The notes: generated from the letters alone by a model not told the origin. A stretch of DNA of 64,000 nucleotides from Enterococcus asini ATCC 700915 (GCF_000407365.1 NZ_ASVU01000001.1:1583501-1647500), one strand, 5' to 3'. Shown: positions 29,384 through 38,246, counted from the stretch's first letter. A program made the numbers and translations.

Positions 29384-29455
29384 GACCTGTTAGTCAAGGG
29401 GTTAAGACGCCACGTTCTCAGCGTGGAGGCACGGGTTCGAATCCCGTACAGGCTA
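29384..29455 (+). tRNA. tRNA-Glu (anticodon CUC)
   Basis: A 72-base cloverleaf. The anticodon arm CCACG-TTCTCAG-CGTGG reads CTC, and the T arm is ACGGG-TTCGAAT-CCCGT. The acceptor GACCTGT/ACAGGCT has a G-U at pair 1-72 and an A-C mismatch at pair 2-71; the discriminator is A and CCA is not encoded. The body resembles Firmicute tRNA-Glu. A dedicated CUC isoacceptor alone, with a weak acceptor end, is unusual. Confidence 0.85.
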
Positions 29456-29466
29456 TTTTGACTTTT

Positions 29467-29503
29467 GAGACCGTATCTTTCATTAGGTACGGTTTCTTTT
29501 TTT
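29467..29503 (+). terminator. Terminator after tRNA-Glu
   Basis: GAGACCGTA pairs with TACGGTTTC (one wobble) over a 12-base loop, followed by seven T. Confidence 0.8.
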
Positions 29504-29604
29504 AAAGATTTGTGCTGAAAAAAATCAGCTACTTGTAAACAGAATTTTTTATTTGGAAGATTGCCCGTTGTCGTTGAAATGTGTTGGGGGAAAGGAGCGG
29601 ATAC

Positions 29605-32493
29605 ATGAAGCGTTTAGAACGAGTGTATCGATATGTTCTGGAACAAGAAATTGGAGAAGGCTTAGAAGCAGGGCTGACCACAACGGATGTGGCGGAAGCT
29701 TTAGGGATTCAGCGGAGTAATGCCAGTAAAGACCTAAATGCCTTAGTCCGAGGTGGAAAGATCCAAAAGACGGATGGGCGCCCGGTGCGCTATTTGCCAT
29801 TAGGGGTCAAAGATGCCTTGCCACGGCACAAGCCTCTTTATGATAATGACCTTGATTTACCGGAAAAACACTATGTGATGAGTTACAAAGAGTCCCCGGA
29901 TAGTCCTTATGTTCGGGAAAATCAGCGCCCGGTTCAGCATATCCCGGCTCAAAATGAACTGGATATTTTTGATCGGATCATTGGCAAACACGGGAGCATG
30001 CGCAGTTCCATCGAACAAGCCAAAGCGGCGATCCTCTATCCGCCCCGGGGGTTGAATTGCTTGATTACTGGTCCCACTGGCTCTGGGAAGACTTATTTTG
30101 CCCATGCGATGTTTCGTTTTGCTGTGAACAGCGGAATGATTGCCCCGGACCGAGAGTTAATCGTCTTTAACTGTGCCGATTATGCCAACAATCCAGAGTT
30201 GCTAATGAGCCATTTATTTGGTTACGTCAAAGGAGCTTTTACCGGTGCAGATGCAGACAAACTAGGGATTATCGACCAGGCCGATGGGGGCATGCTCTTC
30301 TTGGATGAAATCCATCGCTTGCCACCGGAAGGACAAGAGATGATCTTTTACTTTATGGATCACGGCACCTATAGCCGTCTAGGAGAGAGCACGAAAAATC
30401 ACCAAGCGGATGTGCGCATTATTGGGGCAACCACAGAAGATCCTAATTCCAGTCTCTTAGCTACTTTTGTGCGACGGATTCCCATTAGCATCGGTATGCC
30501 AGCTTTTAGTCAGCGGCCACCGGTGGAACAAGTGGATCTAGTGAAGATGATGATTGCCCAAGAAGCCGGACGGATCCAGCGGCGCATCGTCGTCACTCAA
30601 GACGTGGTGAAAGCACTGATTGGCAGTGTCAGTTATGGGAATGTTGGCCAGCTAAAATCAAATATCCAGCTAGTTTGTGCCCGAGGCTTTTTGAATCACA
30701 TGAATAGCGAGGAAATCTCGATTAATTTTGAGGACATTCCAGAAGGGATTCGTTCCGGAGTGATTACCGTAACCCAGGATCGGGAGAAAAATGCCGAGCT
30801 TTCAAAAATTTTGGAGCCGAAGCTGTCCATTGATCCTCGGGTCGGTGCTTCGGAGATTTCGATTGATTCCTATGAATTGCCTTACAATCTATACGACATC
30901 ATTGGGGATAAAGCATCCTTACTCAAAGCGGATGGTTTGGACCAAGAAGCGATTAATCAATTTATCTCCACGGATATCAATATTCATTTGAAATCCTTCT
31001 ATAAAGATCACGGTTTTACCTTTAATGCGGACAATAAACTAGCTGAGTTTGTGGATGAGCGGATCATAGAGACCACCAATCGGATTTACGACATGGTCAG
31101 TGGTCATTTGAACTATGAGCTGCAGCAGAATTTTCTCTATGCCATGAGCTTACACATTAGCTCTTTTTTGAAAAAACTGGCTACGGGAGAAGAGCGCCAC
31201 ACCAATGACAACATTCGCCAAATGGTGGCGGATTATCCCGAAGAGTTTGCCATTGCCCAAAAGATTCGCGCTTATTTGGCCGAAGTCTTTCAAGTGACGA
31301 TTCCTGCCAGTGAAGATTATTATTTGGCGGTGCTCTTGATTTCTTTAGCGGCCAATCAAAAAGAAGGCAAAATCGGCGTGGTAGTGGCGGCCCACGGGGA
31401 CTCCACGGCGACGAGTATGGTGCGGGTGGTCACCCAGCTGTTAGGCGCGGACCATGTGCAAGGGGTGGACATGCCTTTAGATATGCCTCCGCAAATCGCC
31501 TTAGAAAAAATCCAACATGCGGTCACGGAAGTTGCAGAAGGTGGCGGCGTCTTACTTTTGGTAGATATGGGCTCCCTGGCGACATTTAGTGAGACCATCA
31601 CTCGAAACACAGGAATTGCCGTGCGCACCATTGATATGGTAACTACCGCCTTGGTTTTAGAGGCGGTGCGCAAAGCCTCGGTTTTAGGCAGTGACTTGGA
31701 GAGCATTTATGAAAGCCTTCGTTCTTTTAATGGCTATGGTAGCGGGGAAGTGGTACAAACGCCACCTGCTCCATTGCTTAAGAAGCCACAAGCCATTTTG
31801 GCTATTTGTGCTTCAGGTGAAGGAACGGCGGTGCGGATCAAAGAGATTATTCAGCGAGCTTTGACGAAACGTCAATTGCAAGAGTTGACAATTTTAACGG
31901 AATCCGTGGTAGATTTGCAGTCTCAATTGCCCCAATTAGAAGGAGAGTATCAAATCATTGCTTCCACGGGAATTTTAGATCCGAAACTGGCGGCACCTTT
32001 TATTCCTTTGGATCAGTTTTTGACGACGGATGTGGGAGAATTGATCAATCGCTTGCTGACCGGTAGTGATCTACTAGTAGCAGACGAGCCGAAAAAAGAG
32101 CAAGGGATTCAGGAAACGGCCATGGCGTATATGGAAGAAAACTTTACCTTCTTAAATGTGCCGAAGCTTTTTCCAGTGATTTGGGATTTTGTAAACGAAC
32201 TGATTGAAGCCTATGGGCCTCAAGGGAATACCAAACCATTGGCGATTAACTTAGCGATGCACGTGGGGGGCATGGTGGAGCGAGTATTATTGCGAGAACC
32301 ATTGACCATTACGTCAAAACAAGCAGAAGAAACTCTTCTCGATGAGTTTTATTCTCGCTTGCATCTCCATGTACAATCCTTTGAGCGCCTGTTACGCTTA
32401 GAAATTCCTTTGGCAGAAGAGTACTACCTCTTGGAAATCTTGAATTTGAAAACCCATCAAGAAGAAGTACCAGCCCATGATTTCTTCAACTAA
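29605..32493 (+). CDS. mptR: Sigma-54-dependent activator of the mannose PTS (LevR/ManR family)
   Basis: A 962-residue LevR-type regulator. Order of parts: winged HTH at 1-65, AAA+ domain with Walker A GPTGSGKT (156-163), sigma-54 contact loop GAFTGA (210-215) and Walker B LFLDE (231-235), then PRD-type, EIIA-Man-like (VVVAAHGDSTATSM near 593), EIIB-like and second PRD domains. PTS components phosphorylate such proteins to couple sugar flow to transcription. The ATG at 29605 has an AAAGGAG ribosome site. It lies just upstream of a sigma-54 promoter and the mpt genes, as in E. faecalis. Confidence 0.93.
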   Translation: MKRLERVYRYVLEQEIGEGLEAGLTTTDVAEALGIQRSNASKDLNALVRGGKIQKTDGRPVRYLPLGVKDALPRHKPLYDNDLDLPEKHYVMSYKESPDSPYVRENQRPVQHIPAQNELDIFDRIIGKHGSMRSSIEQAKAAILYPPRGLNCLITGPTGSGKTYFAHAMFRFAVNSGMIAPDRELIVFNCADYANNPELLMSHLFGYVKGAFTGADADKLGIIDQADGGMLFLDEIHRLPPEGQEMIFYFMDHGTYSRLGESTKNHQADVRIIGATTEDPNSSLLATFVRRIPISIGMPAFSQRPPVEQVDLVKMMIAQEAGRIQRRIVVTQDVVKALIGSVSYGNVGQLKSNIQLVCARGFLNHMNSEEISINFEDIPEGIRSGVITVTQDREKNAELSKILEPKLSIDPRVGASEISIDSYELPYNLYDIIGDKASLLKADGLDQEAINQFISTDINIHLKSFYKDHGFTFNADNKLAEFVDERIIETTNRIYDMVSGHLNYELQQNFLYAMSLHISSFLKKLATGEERHTNDNIRQMVADYPEEFAIAQKIRAYLAEVFQVTIPASEDYYLAVLLISLAANQKEGKIGVVVAAHGDSTATSMVRVVTQLLGADHVQGVDMPLDMPPQIALEKIQHAVTEVAEGGGVLLLVDMGSLATFSETITRNTGIAVRTIDMVTTALVLEAVRKASVLGSDLESIYESLRSFNGYGSGEVVQTPPAPLLKKPQAILAICASGEGTAVRIKEIIQRALTKRQLQELTILTESVVDLQSQLPQLEGEYQIIASTGILDPKLAAPFIPLDQFLTTDVGELINRLLTGSDLLVADEPKKEQGIQETAMAYMEENFTFLNVPKLFPVIWDFVNELIEAYGPQGNTKPLAINLAMHVGGMVERVLLREPLTITSKQAEETLLDEFYSRLHLHVQSFERLLRLEIPLAEEYYLLEILNLKTHQEEVPAHDFFN

Positions 32494-32494
32494 C

Positions 32495-32547
32495 AATACA
32501 CTTATCGATACAGTAAAACACACTGTGTCGGTAAGTGTATTTTTTTG
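32495..32547 (+). terminator. Strong terminator between mptR and the mpt operon
   Basis: A 20-base stem (arms 32495-32514 and 32522-32541, with two G-T pairs) over a seven-base loop, then a T run. It begins two bases after the mptR stop and isolates the sigma-54 promoter. The activator's upstream sites should lie in or near this segment. Confidence 0.88.
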
Positions 32548-32591
32548 TAGCGAGAAAAAAGAGGTACTGACGGTAGTGTATCATTTGAAAG

Positions 32592-32608
32592 TTGGCACGG
32601 TTTTTGCT
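32592..32608 (+). promoter_or_regulatory. Sigma-54 (RpoN) promoter of the mannose-PTS operon
   Basis: TTGGCAC-GGTTT-TTGCT matches the -24/-12 consensus TGGCAC-N5-TTGCT exactly. The GG at 32594-32595 and GC at 32606-32607 have canonical spacing. Transcription should start near 32619, just before the first PTS gene. The MptR regulator gene is immediately upstream. Confidence 0.93.
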
Positions 32609-32642
32609 TTTAAATATATGGGAGCAAGATAGGGGGGATCGT

Positions 32643-33152
32643 ATGGGAATGGATATCCGGTTAGCGCGTATCGATGATCGGCTGATTCATGGACAAGTTG
32701 CCACGGTCTGGTCAAAACAGACGGCAATCAACCGTATTCTCGTGGTGAGTGACGAAGTAGCCGCGGACCCTTTACGTCGCTTTCTGCTAAGAGAAGCAGC
32801 ACCTCCCGGCATTACGGTGAATGTACTAACCGTAGACAAAATGATTCAATTGTTCTTTTCTAATCTACTGGCGAATGAAAAAGTGATGCTTTTGTTCACT
32901 CGGCCGCAAGATGTGGCTGCATTAGTCAGAAAAGGCGTCACGTTGACCTCGGTGAATATCGGAGGGATGCGTTTTATCGCCGGCAAACGAATGATCACGA
33001 ATTTCATCTCTTTAGATGAAGCGGACATTCAAACGTTTTACTACCTTGTCAACCAAGGAATCATCCTGGATGTACGAAAAGTACCCAGTGATCGTCAGGT
33101 GAATCTGATCGAGTTGTTGGACAAGGACAAGACCAAGTCGTCATTACAATAG
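32643..33152 (+). CDS. mptB: Stand-alone mannose-family PTS component IIB
   Basis: A 169-residue IIB domain with the phospho-accepting His16 in RIDDRLIHGQV. In E. faecalis the same lone IIB precedes the IIAB gene. Having an additional IIB beside IIAB suggests an accessory or regulatory role, for example modulating MptR. The ATG at 32643 follows AGGGGGG. First gene behind the sigma-54 promoter. Confidence 0.88.
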   Translation: MGMDIRLARIDDRLIHGQVATVWSKQTAINRILVVSDEVAADPLRRFLLREAAPPGITVNVLTVDKMIQLFFSNLLANEKVMLLFTRPQDVAALVRKGVTLTSVNIGGMRFIAGKRMITNFISLDEADIQTFYYLVNQGIILDVRKVPSDRQVNLIELLDKDKTKSSLQ

Positions 33153-33223
33153 TCTCGTAGTTGCCATTATTATTCATTTCTGCGGACTATTTTTAATGAA
33201 AATATGATATAGGAGGTAGACAA

Positions 33224-34213
33224 ATGGTAGGAATTATCCTAGCTAGTCACGGGGAATTTGCTGAAGGTATCTTGCAATCCGGATCCATGATTTTTGGGGA
33301 ACAAGAAAACGTCAAAGCGGTCACTTTGATGCCCTCAGAAGGTCCCGATGACATCAAAGCCAAAATGCAAGATGCAATCGCCACTTTCGATGACCAGAAT
33401 GAAGTCCTGTTTTTAGTGGACTTGTGGGGCGGTACACCGTTCAACCAGGCAAATAGTCTGTTTGAAGAGCACAAGGATACATGGGCAATCGTTGCCGGTA
33501 TGAACTTACCAATGGTGATCGAAGCTTATGCGTCTCGCTTTTCCATGGAAAAAGCCCAAGAAATTGCGGCCCACATCTTGGAAACAGCAAAAGAAGGGGT
33601 ACGGATTAAACCGGAATCTCTAGAACCTGCTGAAGCTGCACCAGCTGCTACTGCTGCTCCCGTTCATCAAGGAGCAATTGCACCGGGAACTGTTTTAGGG
33701 GATGGCCATATCAAATATGTCTTGGCCCGGATTGACTCTCGTCTGTTGCACGGTCAAGTTGCCACTGCTTGGACAAAATCGGTGAACCCATCTCGGATCA
33801 TCGTCGTATCCGATGCGGTAGCAAAAGATGACTTACGGAAGAAATTAATCGAACAGGCTGCTCCTCCAGGTGTGAAAGCAAACGTAATTCCTGTAGACAA
33901 GATGATCGAAGTCGCAAAAGATCCTCGATTTGGTGATACGCGAGCTTTGCTTTTGTTTGAAAATCCGGAAGACGTTGTGCGTGCAATGGAAGGCGGCGTA
34001 GACATTAAAGAAGTCAACGTTGGTTCCATGGCTCACTCAGTTGGGAAAGTCGTTGTAAGTAAAGTATTGTCCATGGGGGATGAAGACGTGAAAGCCTTCG
34101 AAACCATGAAAGACCGTGGAGTAACCTTTGATGTACGGAAAGTGCCAAATGATTCCAAGGACAATATGGACGAAATCTTGAAAAAAGCAAAAGCAGAATT
34201 AGCAGCAAAATAA
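33224..34213 (+). CDS. mptA: Mannose-specific PTS component IIAB
   Basis: A 329-residue cytoplasmic phosphocarrier. The IIA domain (1-125) has phospho-His9 (ILASHGEFAEG), an Ala/Pro-rich linker follows (about 132-158), and the IIB domain has phospho-His176 (RLLHGQVATAW). Phosphate passes from HPr to IIA, IIB and then the sugar at the IIC/IID channel. The ribosome site is AGGAGG at 33211-33216. Confidence 0.95.
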   Translation: MVGIILASHGEFAEGILQSGSMIFGEQENVKAVTLMPSEGPDDIKAKMQDAIATFDDQNEVLFLVDLWGGTPFNQANSLFEEHKDTWAIVAGMNLPMVIEAYASRFSMEKAQEIAAHILETAKEGVRIKPESLEPAEAAPAATAAPVHQGAIAPGTVLGDGHIKYVLARIDSRLLHGQVATAWTKSVNPSRIIVVSDAVAKDDLRKKLIEQAAPPGVKANVIPVDKMIEVAKDPRFGDTRALLLFENPEDVVRAMEGGVDIKEVNVGSMAHSVGKVVVSKVLSMGDEDVKAFETMKDRGVTFDVRKVPNDSKDNMDEILKKAKAELAAK

Positions 34214-34235
34214 TCAAATAGGAGGTAGACATATC

Positions 34236-35051
34236 ATGAGTGATTTAAACGTGATTCAGGTGATATTGGTAATTCTAGTAGCCTTTCTAGCTGGTATGGA
34301 AGGGATTTTGGATGAATTCCAATTCCATCAACCACTAGTGGCTTGTACATTAATTGGTTTGGTAACAGGTAACTTGACAGCAGGTATCATGCTTGGTGGT
34401 TCCTTGCAAATGATCGCCTTAGGTTGGGCAAATATCGGGGCAGCCGTAGCACCAGATGCTGCATTGGCATCCGTTGCTTCTGCAATTATTTTAGTATTAG
34501 GTGGTCAAGGGGAAGCGGGTATTCCTTCTGCGATTGCCGTAGCTGTTCCCCTAGCCGTTGCTGGTTTGGCTTTGACCATGGTCGTTCGTACTTTGGCTGT
34601 GCCAATCGTTCACATTATGGACAAAGCTGCTGAAGAAGGCGACTATCGTAAAATTGAATTATGGCACGTAATCGCCATCATCATGCAAGGTGTGCGGATT
34701 GCTTTGCCAGCTGGTTTACTTTTGTTCATCCCAGCTCAAACAGTTCAAAACTTCCTACAAGCGATGCCTGCTTGGTTAACAGATGGTATGGCAATCGGTG
34801 GTGGGATGGTCGTAGCCGTTGGTTATGCAATGGTTATCAACATGATGGCTACAAAAGAAGTTTGGCCATTCTTTGCAATCGGGTTTGCGCTAGCCGCAAT
34901 TTCTGAATTGACATTGATCGCTTTAGGTACCATCGCTGTTGCTTTGGCCTTCATTTACTTGAACTTGTCTAAATCTGGTGGCGGTTCTGGTTCAAACAAT
35001 TCCGGCGGCAACACTGGTGACCCATTAGGCGACATTTTGAACGACTATTAA
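34236..35051 (+). CDS. mptC: Mannose-specific PTS membrane component IIC
   Basis: A 271-residue integral membrane protein beginning MSDLNVIQVILVILVAFLAG. It forms the sugar path with IID and is the known docking site for class IIa bacteriocins in related bacteria. The tail ends in a Gly/Ser/Asn-rich stretch before DPLGDILNDY. The AATAGGAGG ribosome site precedes the ATG. Confidence 0.95.
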   Translation: MSDLNVIQVILVILVAFLAGMEGILDEFQFHQPLVACTLIGLVTGNLTAGIMLGGSLQMIALGWANIGAAVAPDAALASVASAIILVLGGQGEAGIPSAIAVAVPLAVAGLALTMVVRTLAVPIVHIMDKAAEEGDYRKIELWHVIAIIMQGVRIALPAGLLLFIPAQTVQNFLQAMPAWLTDGMAIGGGMVVAVGYAMVINMMATKEVWPFFAIGFALAAISELTLIALGTIAVALAFIYLNLSKSGGGSGSNNSGGNTGDPLGDILNDY

Positions 35052-35072
35052 TCTTGAAGGAGGAGAAAAACA

Positions 35073-35984
35073 ATGGCAGAAAAGATTACTTTATCGAAAA
35101 AAGATCGTATGGCCGTAGCATGGCGCTCTACCTTCATTCAAGGTTCTTGGAACTATGAGCGGATGCAAAATGGTGGTTGGTGTTATGCCATCATTCCTGC
35201 GATTAAAAAATTATACACAACCAAAGAAGATCGGTCAGCGGCTTTAAAACGTCACTTGGAATTCTTTAACACTCACCCATACATCGCTTCTCCAATCATG
35301 GGGGTTACCTTGGCTTTGGAAGAAGAACGGGCCAATGGTGCACCAGTTGATGATGTAGCGATTCAAGGGGTTAAAGTTGGGATGATGGGACCTTTGGCCG
35401 GTGTCGGCGATCCCGTGTTCTGGTTTACTGTACGGCCAATGTTAGGTGCCCTAGGTGCTTCCTTGGCATTAACCGGTAGTATCTTAGGACCAATCATCTT
35501 CTTCTTAGCTTGGAATATCATTCGTTGGGCTTTCATGTGGTACACACAAGAATTTGGCTACAAAGCTGGTTCTAAAATTACCGATGACTTGTCCGGTGGC
35601 TTGTTGCAAGACGTAACAAAAGGTGCATCCATCTTAGGGATGTTCGTATTGGGAGCCTTAGTAGAACGCTGGGTAAACGTGAAATTCACGCCAGTGGTTT
35701 CTGAAGTTAAACTTTCAGAAGGTGCGTATATCGATTGGGATAAATTGCCTTCAGGAACAGCTGGAATTCGTCAAGCAATCTCTGACTTCGCTGGTGGTTT
35801 GTCACTAAGCGATGTGCAAACAAAGACCTTGCAAGACAACTTGGATTCCTTGATTCCTGGTTTGGCAGCATTGCTATTGACTTTCCTTTGCATGTGGTTG
35901 TTGAAGAAAAAAGTTTCTCCAATCATCATCATCTTGGGCTTGTTCGTAGTCGGCGTTGTCTTCCACGTAATCGGCTTGATGTAA
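35073..35984 (+). CDS. mptD: Mannose-specific PTS membrane component IID
   Basis: A 303-residue IID protein. The conserved N-terminal segment WNYERMQNGGWCYAIIPAIKKLY, GPLAGVGDPVFWF and a hydrophobic C-terminus are visible. The insert around VVSEVKLSEGAYIDWDKLPSGTAGIRQ belongs to the extra region of the glucose/mannose group that class IIa bacteriocins recognise. Last membrane gene of the operon; a terminator follows. Confidence 0.95.
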   Translation: MAEKITLSKKDRMAVAWRSTFIQGSWNYERMQNGGWCYAIIPAIKKLYTTKEDRSAALKRHLEFFNTHPYIASPIMGVTLALEEERANGAPVDDVAIQGVKVGMMGPLAGVGDPVFWFTVRPMLGALGASLALTGSILGPIIFFLAWNIIRWAFMWYTQEFGYKAGSKITDDLSGGLLQDVTKGASILGMFVLGALVERWVNVKFTPVVSEVKLSEGAYIDWDKLPSGTAGIRQAISDFAGGLSLSDVQTKTLQDNLDSLIPGLAALLLTFLCMWLLKKKVSPIIIILGLFVVGVVFHVIGLM

Positions 35985-35996
35985 GCTGCACTTTTT

Positions 35997-36021
35997 AGGA
36001 GGCCGTTTGTGGCCTCCTTTT
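35997..36021 (+). terminator. Terminator after mptD
   Basis: AGGAGGCC pairs with GGCCTCCT over loop GTTTGT, with T residues after it. Confidence 0.8.
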
Positions 36022-36032
36022 ACATAGGTTTC

Positions 36033-36061
36033 GTGACAAAAATCGTCAAAAAACGTATACT
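36033..36061 (+). promoter_or_regulatory. Promoter of manO
   Basis: GTGACA at 36033-36038 and TATACT at 36056-36061 with a 17-base spacer give manO its own vegetative start. Confidence 0.6.
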
Positions 36062-36084
36062 GATAAAAAAAGGGGGAACGCCCA

Positions 36085-36462
36085 ATGGTTGAATCGTTAA
36101 ATACCAAAGTCGATTTAAGTATCGATGCTACCTCGTTTATGGGGTTAAGTGAATACGGCAAAATTATGGTGGGCGATCACGCCTTTGAATTTTACAATAA
36201 TCGCTCCGCTGAAAAATACATTCAGATTCCCTGGGAAGAAGTCGACGTGGTGATCGCTTCGGTGATGTTTGGGGGCAAATGGATTCCTCGTTACGCCATT
36301 CGTACTAAGAAAAATGGGACTTTTACTTTTTCATCGAAAGAACCGAAAAAAGTCTTGCGAGCGATTCGCGAGTATATCCCAGAAGAACGCTTGGTTCGCT
36401 CCTTGTCTTTCTTCCAAGTTATCAAACGAGGTGTGAAAGCCAAATTCGCAGGCAGCAAATAG
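36085..36462 (+). CDS. manO: DUF956 family protein (ManO)
   Basis: A 125-residue DUF956 protein. Members are encoded at the end of mannose-PTS operons in Gram-positives and are linked to their expression; the mechanism is not established. SIDATSFMGLSEYGKIMVGDHAFEFYN and QIPWEEVDVVIASVMFGGKWIPRYAI are typical. The ATG at 36085 follows AGGGGGAACG. The stop lies within the terminator loop. Confidence 0.88.
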   Translation: MVESLNTKVDLSIDATSFMGLSEYGKIMVGDHAFEFYNNRSAEKYIQIPWEEVDVVIASVMFGGKWIPRYAIRTKKNGTFTFSSKEPKKVLRAIREYIPEERLVRSLSFFQVIKRGVKAKFAGSK

Positions 36463-36477
36463 CTGCCTGCTTTTTTT
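36448..36477 (+). terminator. Terminator overlapping the manO stop
   Basis: GCAGGCAGC pairs perfectly with GCTGCCTGC around the loop AAATA that contains the stop codon; seven T follow. IS200-type copy 2 begins three bases later. Confidence 0.9.
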
Positions 36478-36480
36478 AAG

Positions 36481-37239
36481 TTGGGCGTGGAGCCCTGTTG
36501 AGGTCGCACAGCGTCCGAAACAAAAAACTACCCGCTATGCGGGTAGAGAATCAGAGGCTATGCCACCAAAAATCCCATTCCTGTCGTACAATTGGGTTGT
36601 TCAGGCTCAATTGAAAGGAATGGGATTTTTGGCAAATAAAACAAACAGCTTAGCGCATACAAAATGGATGTGTAAGTATCATATTGTATTTACACCAAAG
36701 TATAGACGGAAACTAATTTACAATCAAGTACGGCGAGATTTAATTGAGATCTTCCAACTCTTGTGCAAGTACAAAGGAGTCGAAATTATCGAAGGACATA
36801 TGATGCCAGATCATGTTCATATATTGGTAAGTATTCCACCCAAAATTAGTATCTCTTCATTTGTTGGCTATTTAAAGAGCAAAAGTGCCTTACAAATTTT
36901 TGATCGTCATGCCAACTTGAAATATAAGTATGGCAATCGAAAATTTTGGGCAGAAGGATATTATGTTAGTACCGTGGGATTAAACGAAAAAACAATCGCA
37001 AAGTATATTCGGGAACAGGAATCACACGATATCGCACTCGATAAATTGAGTGTACGAGAATATGAAGACCCATTTTCAGATGGTGGCTTCAGAAAAAAAT
37101 AAACCGGTTTGACCGGTAAGTGAAAGTGCCAAGGGCATTGAGCCTGAACAAAGTGAAGGATAACGTCTTTAGGCGTAGCCATAGCAACAAGGGGTTACAC
37201 CCGCAGAGCAAACCACCCGTTAGACGGGTGGTAATGATT
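36481..37239 (+). mobile_element. IS200/IS605-family element, copy 2
   Basis: The second copy of the 759-base element, in the same orientation 12,751 bases downstream of copy 1, differing at two bases. It carries the same end hairpins and the start-masking hairpin (36566-36632). It landed directly behind the manO terminator, as copy 1 did behind the rpmA terminator. Confidence 0.9.
36629..37102 (+). CDS. tnpA: IS200/IS605 transposase TnpA (Y1, HUH), copy 2
   Basis: A 157-residue transposase identical to copy 1 except for residue 110, which is Gly here, giving the usual FWAEGYYVSTVG. HUH at H62/H64 and catalytic Y126 are present. The TTG start is held in the leader hairpin. This copy looks intact and is the more likely active one. 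Confidence 0.94.
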   Translation: MANKTNSLAHTKWMCKYHIVFTPKYRRKLIYNQVRRDLIEIFQLLCKYKGVEIIEGHMMPDHVHILVSIPPKISISSFVGYLKSKSALQIFDRHANLKYKYGNRKFWAEGYYVSTVGLNEKTIAKYIREQESHDIALDKLSVREYEDPFSDGGFRKK

Positions 37240-37379
37240 TTGGAATGGCAACCCTTTTTTTGACAAAAATTATAAAGTGTAAAAAACAGGTACTTGTTAT
37301 CTAATCCGATTGTCCTTGACAACGAGCCACCATGGACGTGGAACAACCATGGCGAAGCAACGATTAAATGTATCGTCCA

Positions 37380-38246
37380 CTACGCAACGCTACCACATCC
37401 ATGCTCATTATCAAGGATTCGCTCCGCCAATCTCAGATTTCGAATGCCGATTGGTGTCTCATATCCCAAAGAACCATGTAACCGAAGATAATTCCACCAA
37501 TTGACGTAATCAAATAATTGCAGTTTGAGTTGATTCAATGTGTCAAATGTATTCGGATAAACAAATTCTACTTTAAATGATTTATAGGTTGACTCTGCCA
37601 CTGCATTGTCATAAGGACAGCCTTTCTTGCTCAGTGATCGTTCGATGTCAAATGTCTCTAAGATCGTATCAATCAGTTTATTATCAAATTCTTTCCCACG
37701 ATCTGTATGGAAGATTTTTACTTCAGTCAAAGGATGGGAGATAGTTTGGAAAGCACTTTTGACCAACGGTGCATCTTTGTTCGGACCACAGGAATGACCA
37801 ATGATCTCACGATTGAATAAATCAATAATGAAACAAACATAACACCACGTTGTGCCAACTCTTACATAGGTCAGATCCGTGATGATTGCTTCCAAAGGTT
37901 CTCGTTCAGTGAAAGCACGATCCAAGGTATTTTCAATATCGGAGTGATTTACATTCGATGTATGCTTTCGATAATTTGCCTTTGTATAATTTGATTTCAA
38001 GCCTCGTCTGTTCATGATTTGACTGATTTTGCGACGGCTAACTAGGATATCACGTTTTGCCAGAGCAGCTTTGATTTTCCGCGTACCATAGTTCTTGCGG
38101 CTGCGATTGAATTCTTCTGTTACGGCGGCTTCAAGCGCAGCTTCACTCGGCTTTTCCTTTGTTTTGTAGTAATAGGTTTGACGGGAAATATTTAATAATT
38201 TACACATCGCTGATATGGAATATGTATGCTTGTTTGCATCAATCAC
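37380..38246 (-). CDS. IS3-family transposase OrfB (DDE integrase domain)
   Basis: A 288-residue protein with an N-terminal HTH_21 region (YGTRKIKAAL) and an rve integrase core. The catalytic acids are seen as ITDLTYV, HTDRGKEFD and AVAESTYKSFK, followed by the usual NWWNYLRLHGSLGY. The frame is -1 relative to OrfA and begins at GTG 38246, overlapping its stop. A fused OrfAB by frameshift at CGAAAAG is plausible. All key residues are intact. Confidence 0.92.
   Translation of the reverse strand: MIDANKHTYSISAMCKLLNISRQTYYYKTKEKPSEAALEAAVTEEFNRSRKNYGTRKIKAALAKRDILVSRRKISQIMNRRGLKSNYTKANYRKHTSNVNHSDIENTLDRAFTEREPLEAIITDLTYVRVGTTWCYVCFIIDLFNREIIGHSCGPNKDAPLVKSAFQTISHPLTEVKIFHTDRGKEFDNKLIDTILETFDIERSLSKKGCPYDNAVAESTYKSFKVEFVYPNTFDTLNQLKLQLFDYVNWWNYLRLHGSLGYETPIGIRNLRLAERILDNEHGCGSVA

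Noticed and set aside
29384-36462. Genomic island integrated at tRNA-Glu
   Set aside because: No integrase gene and no repeated tRNA 3' end were seen; the downstream PTS locus is ordinary for enterococci.
23730-37239. Composite transposon formed by the two IS200-type copies
   Set aside because: Single-strand Y1 elements do not normally mobilise long intervening DNA as a unit, and the enclosed genes include a normal enterococcal mannose-PTS locus.
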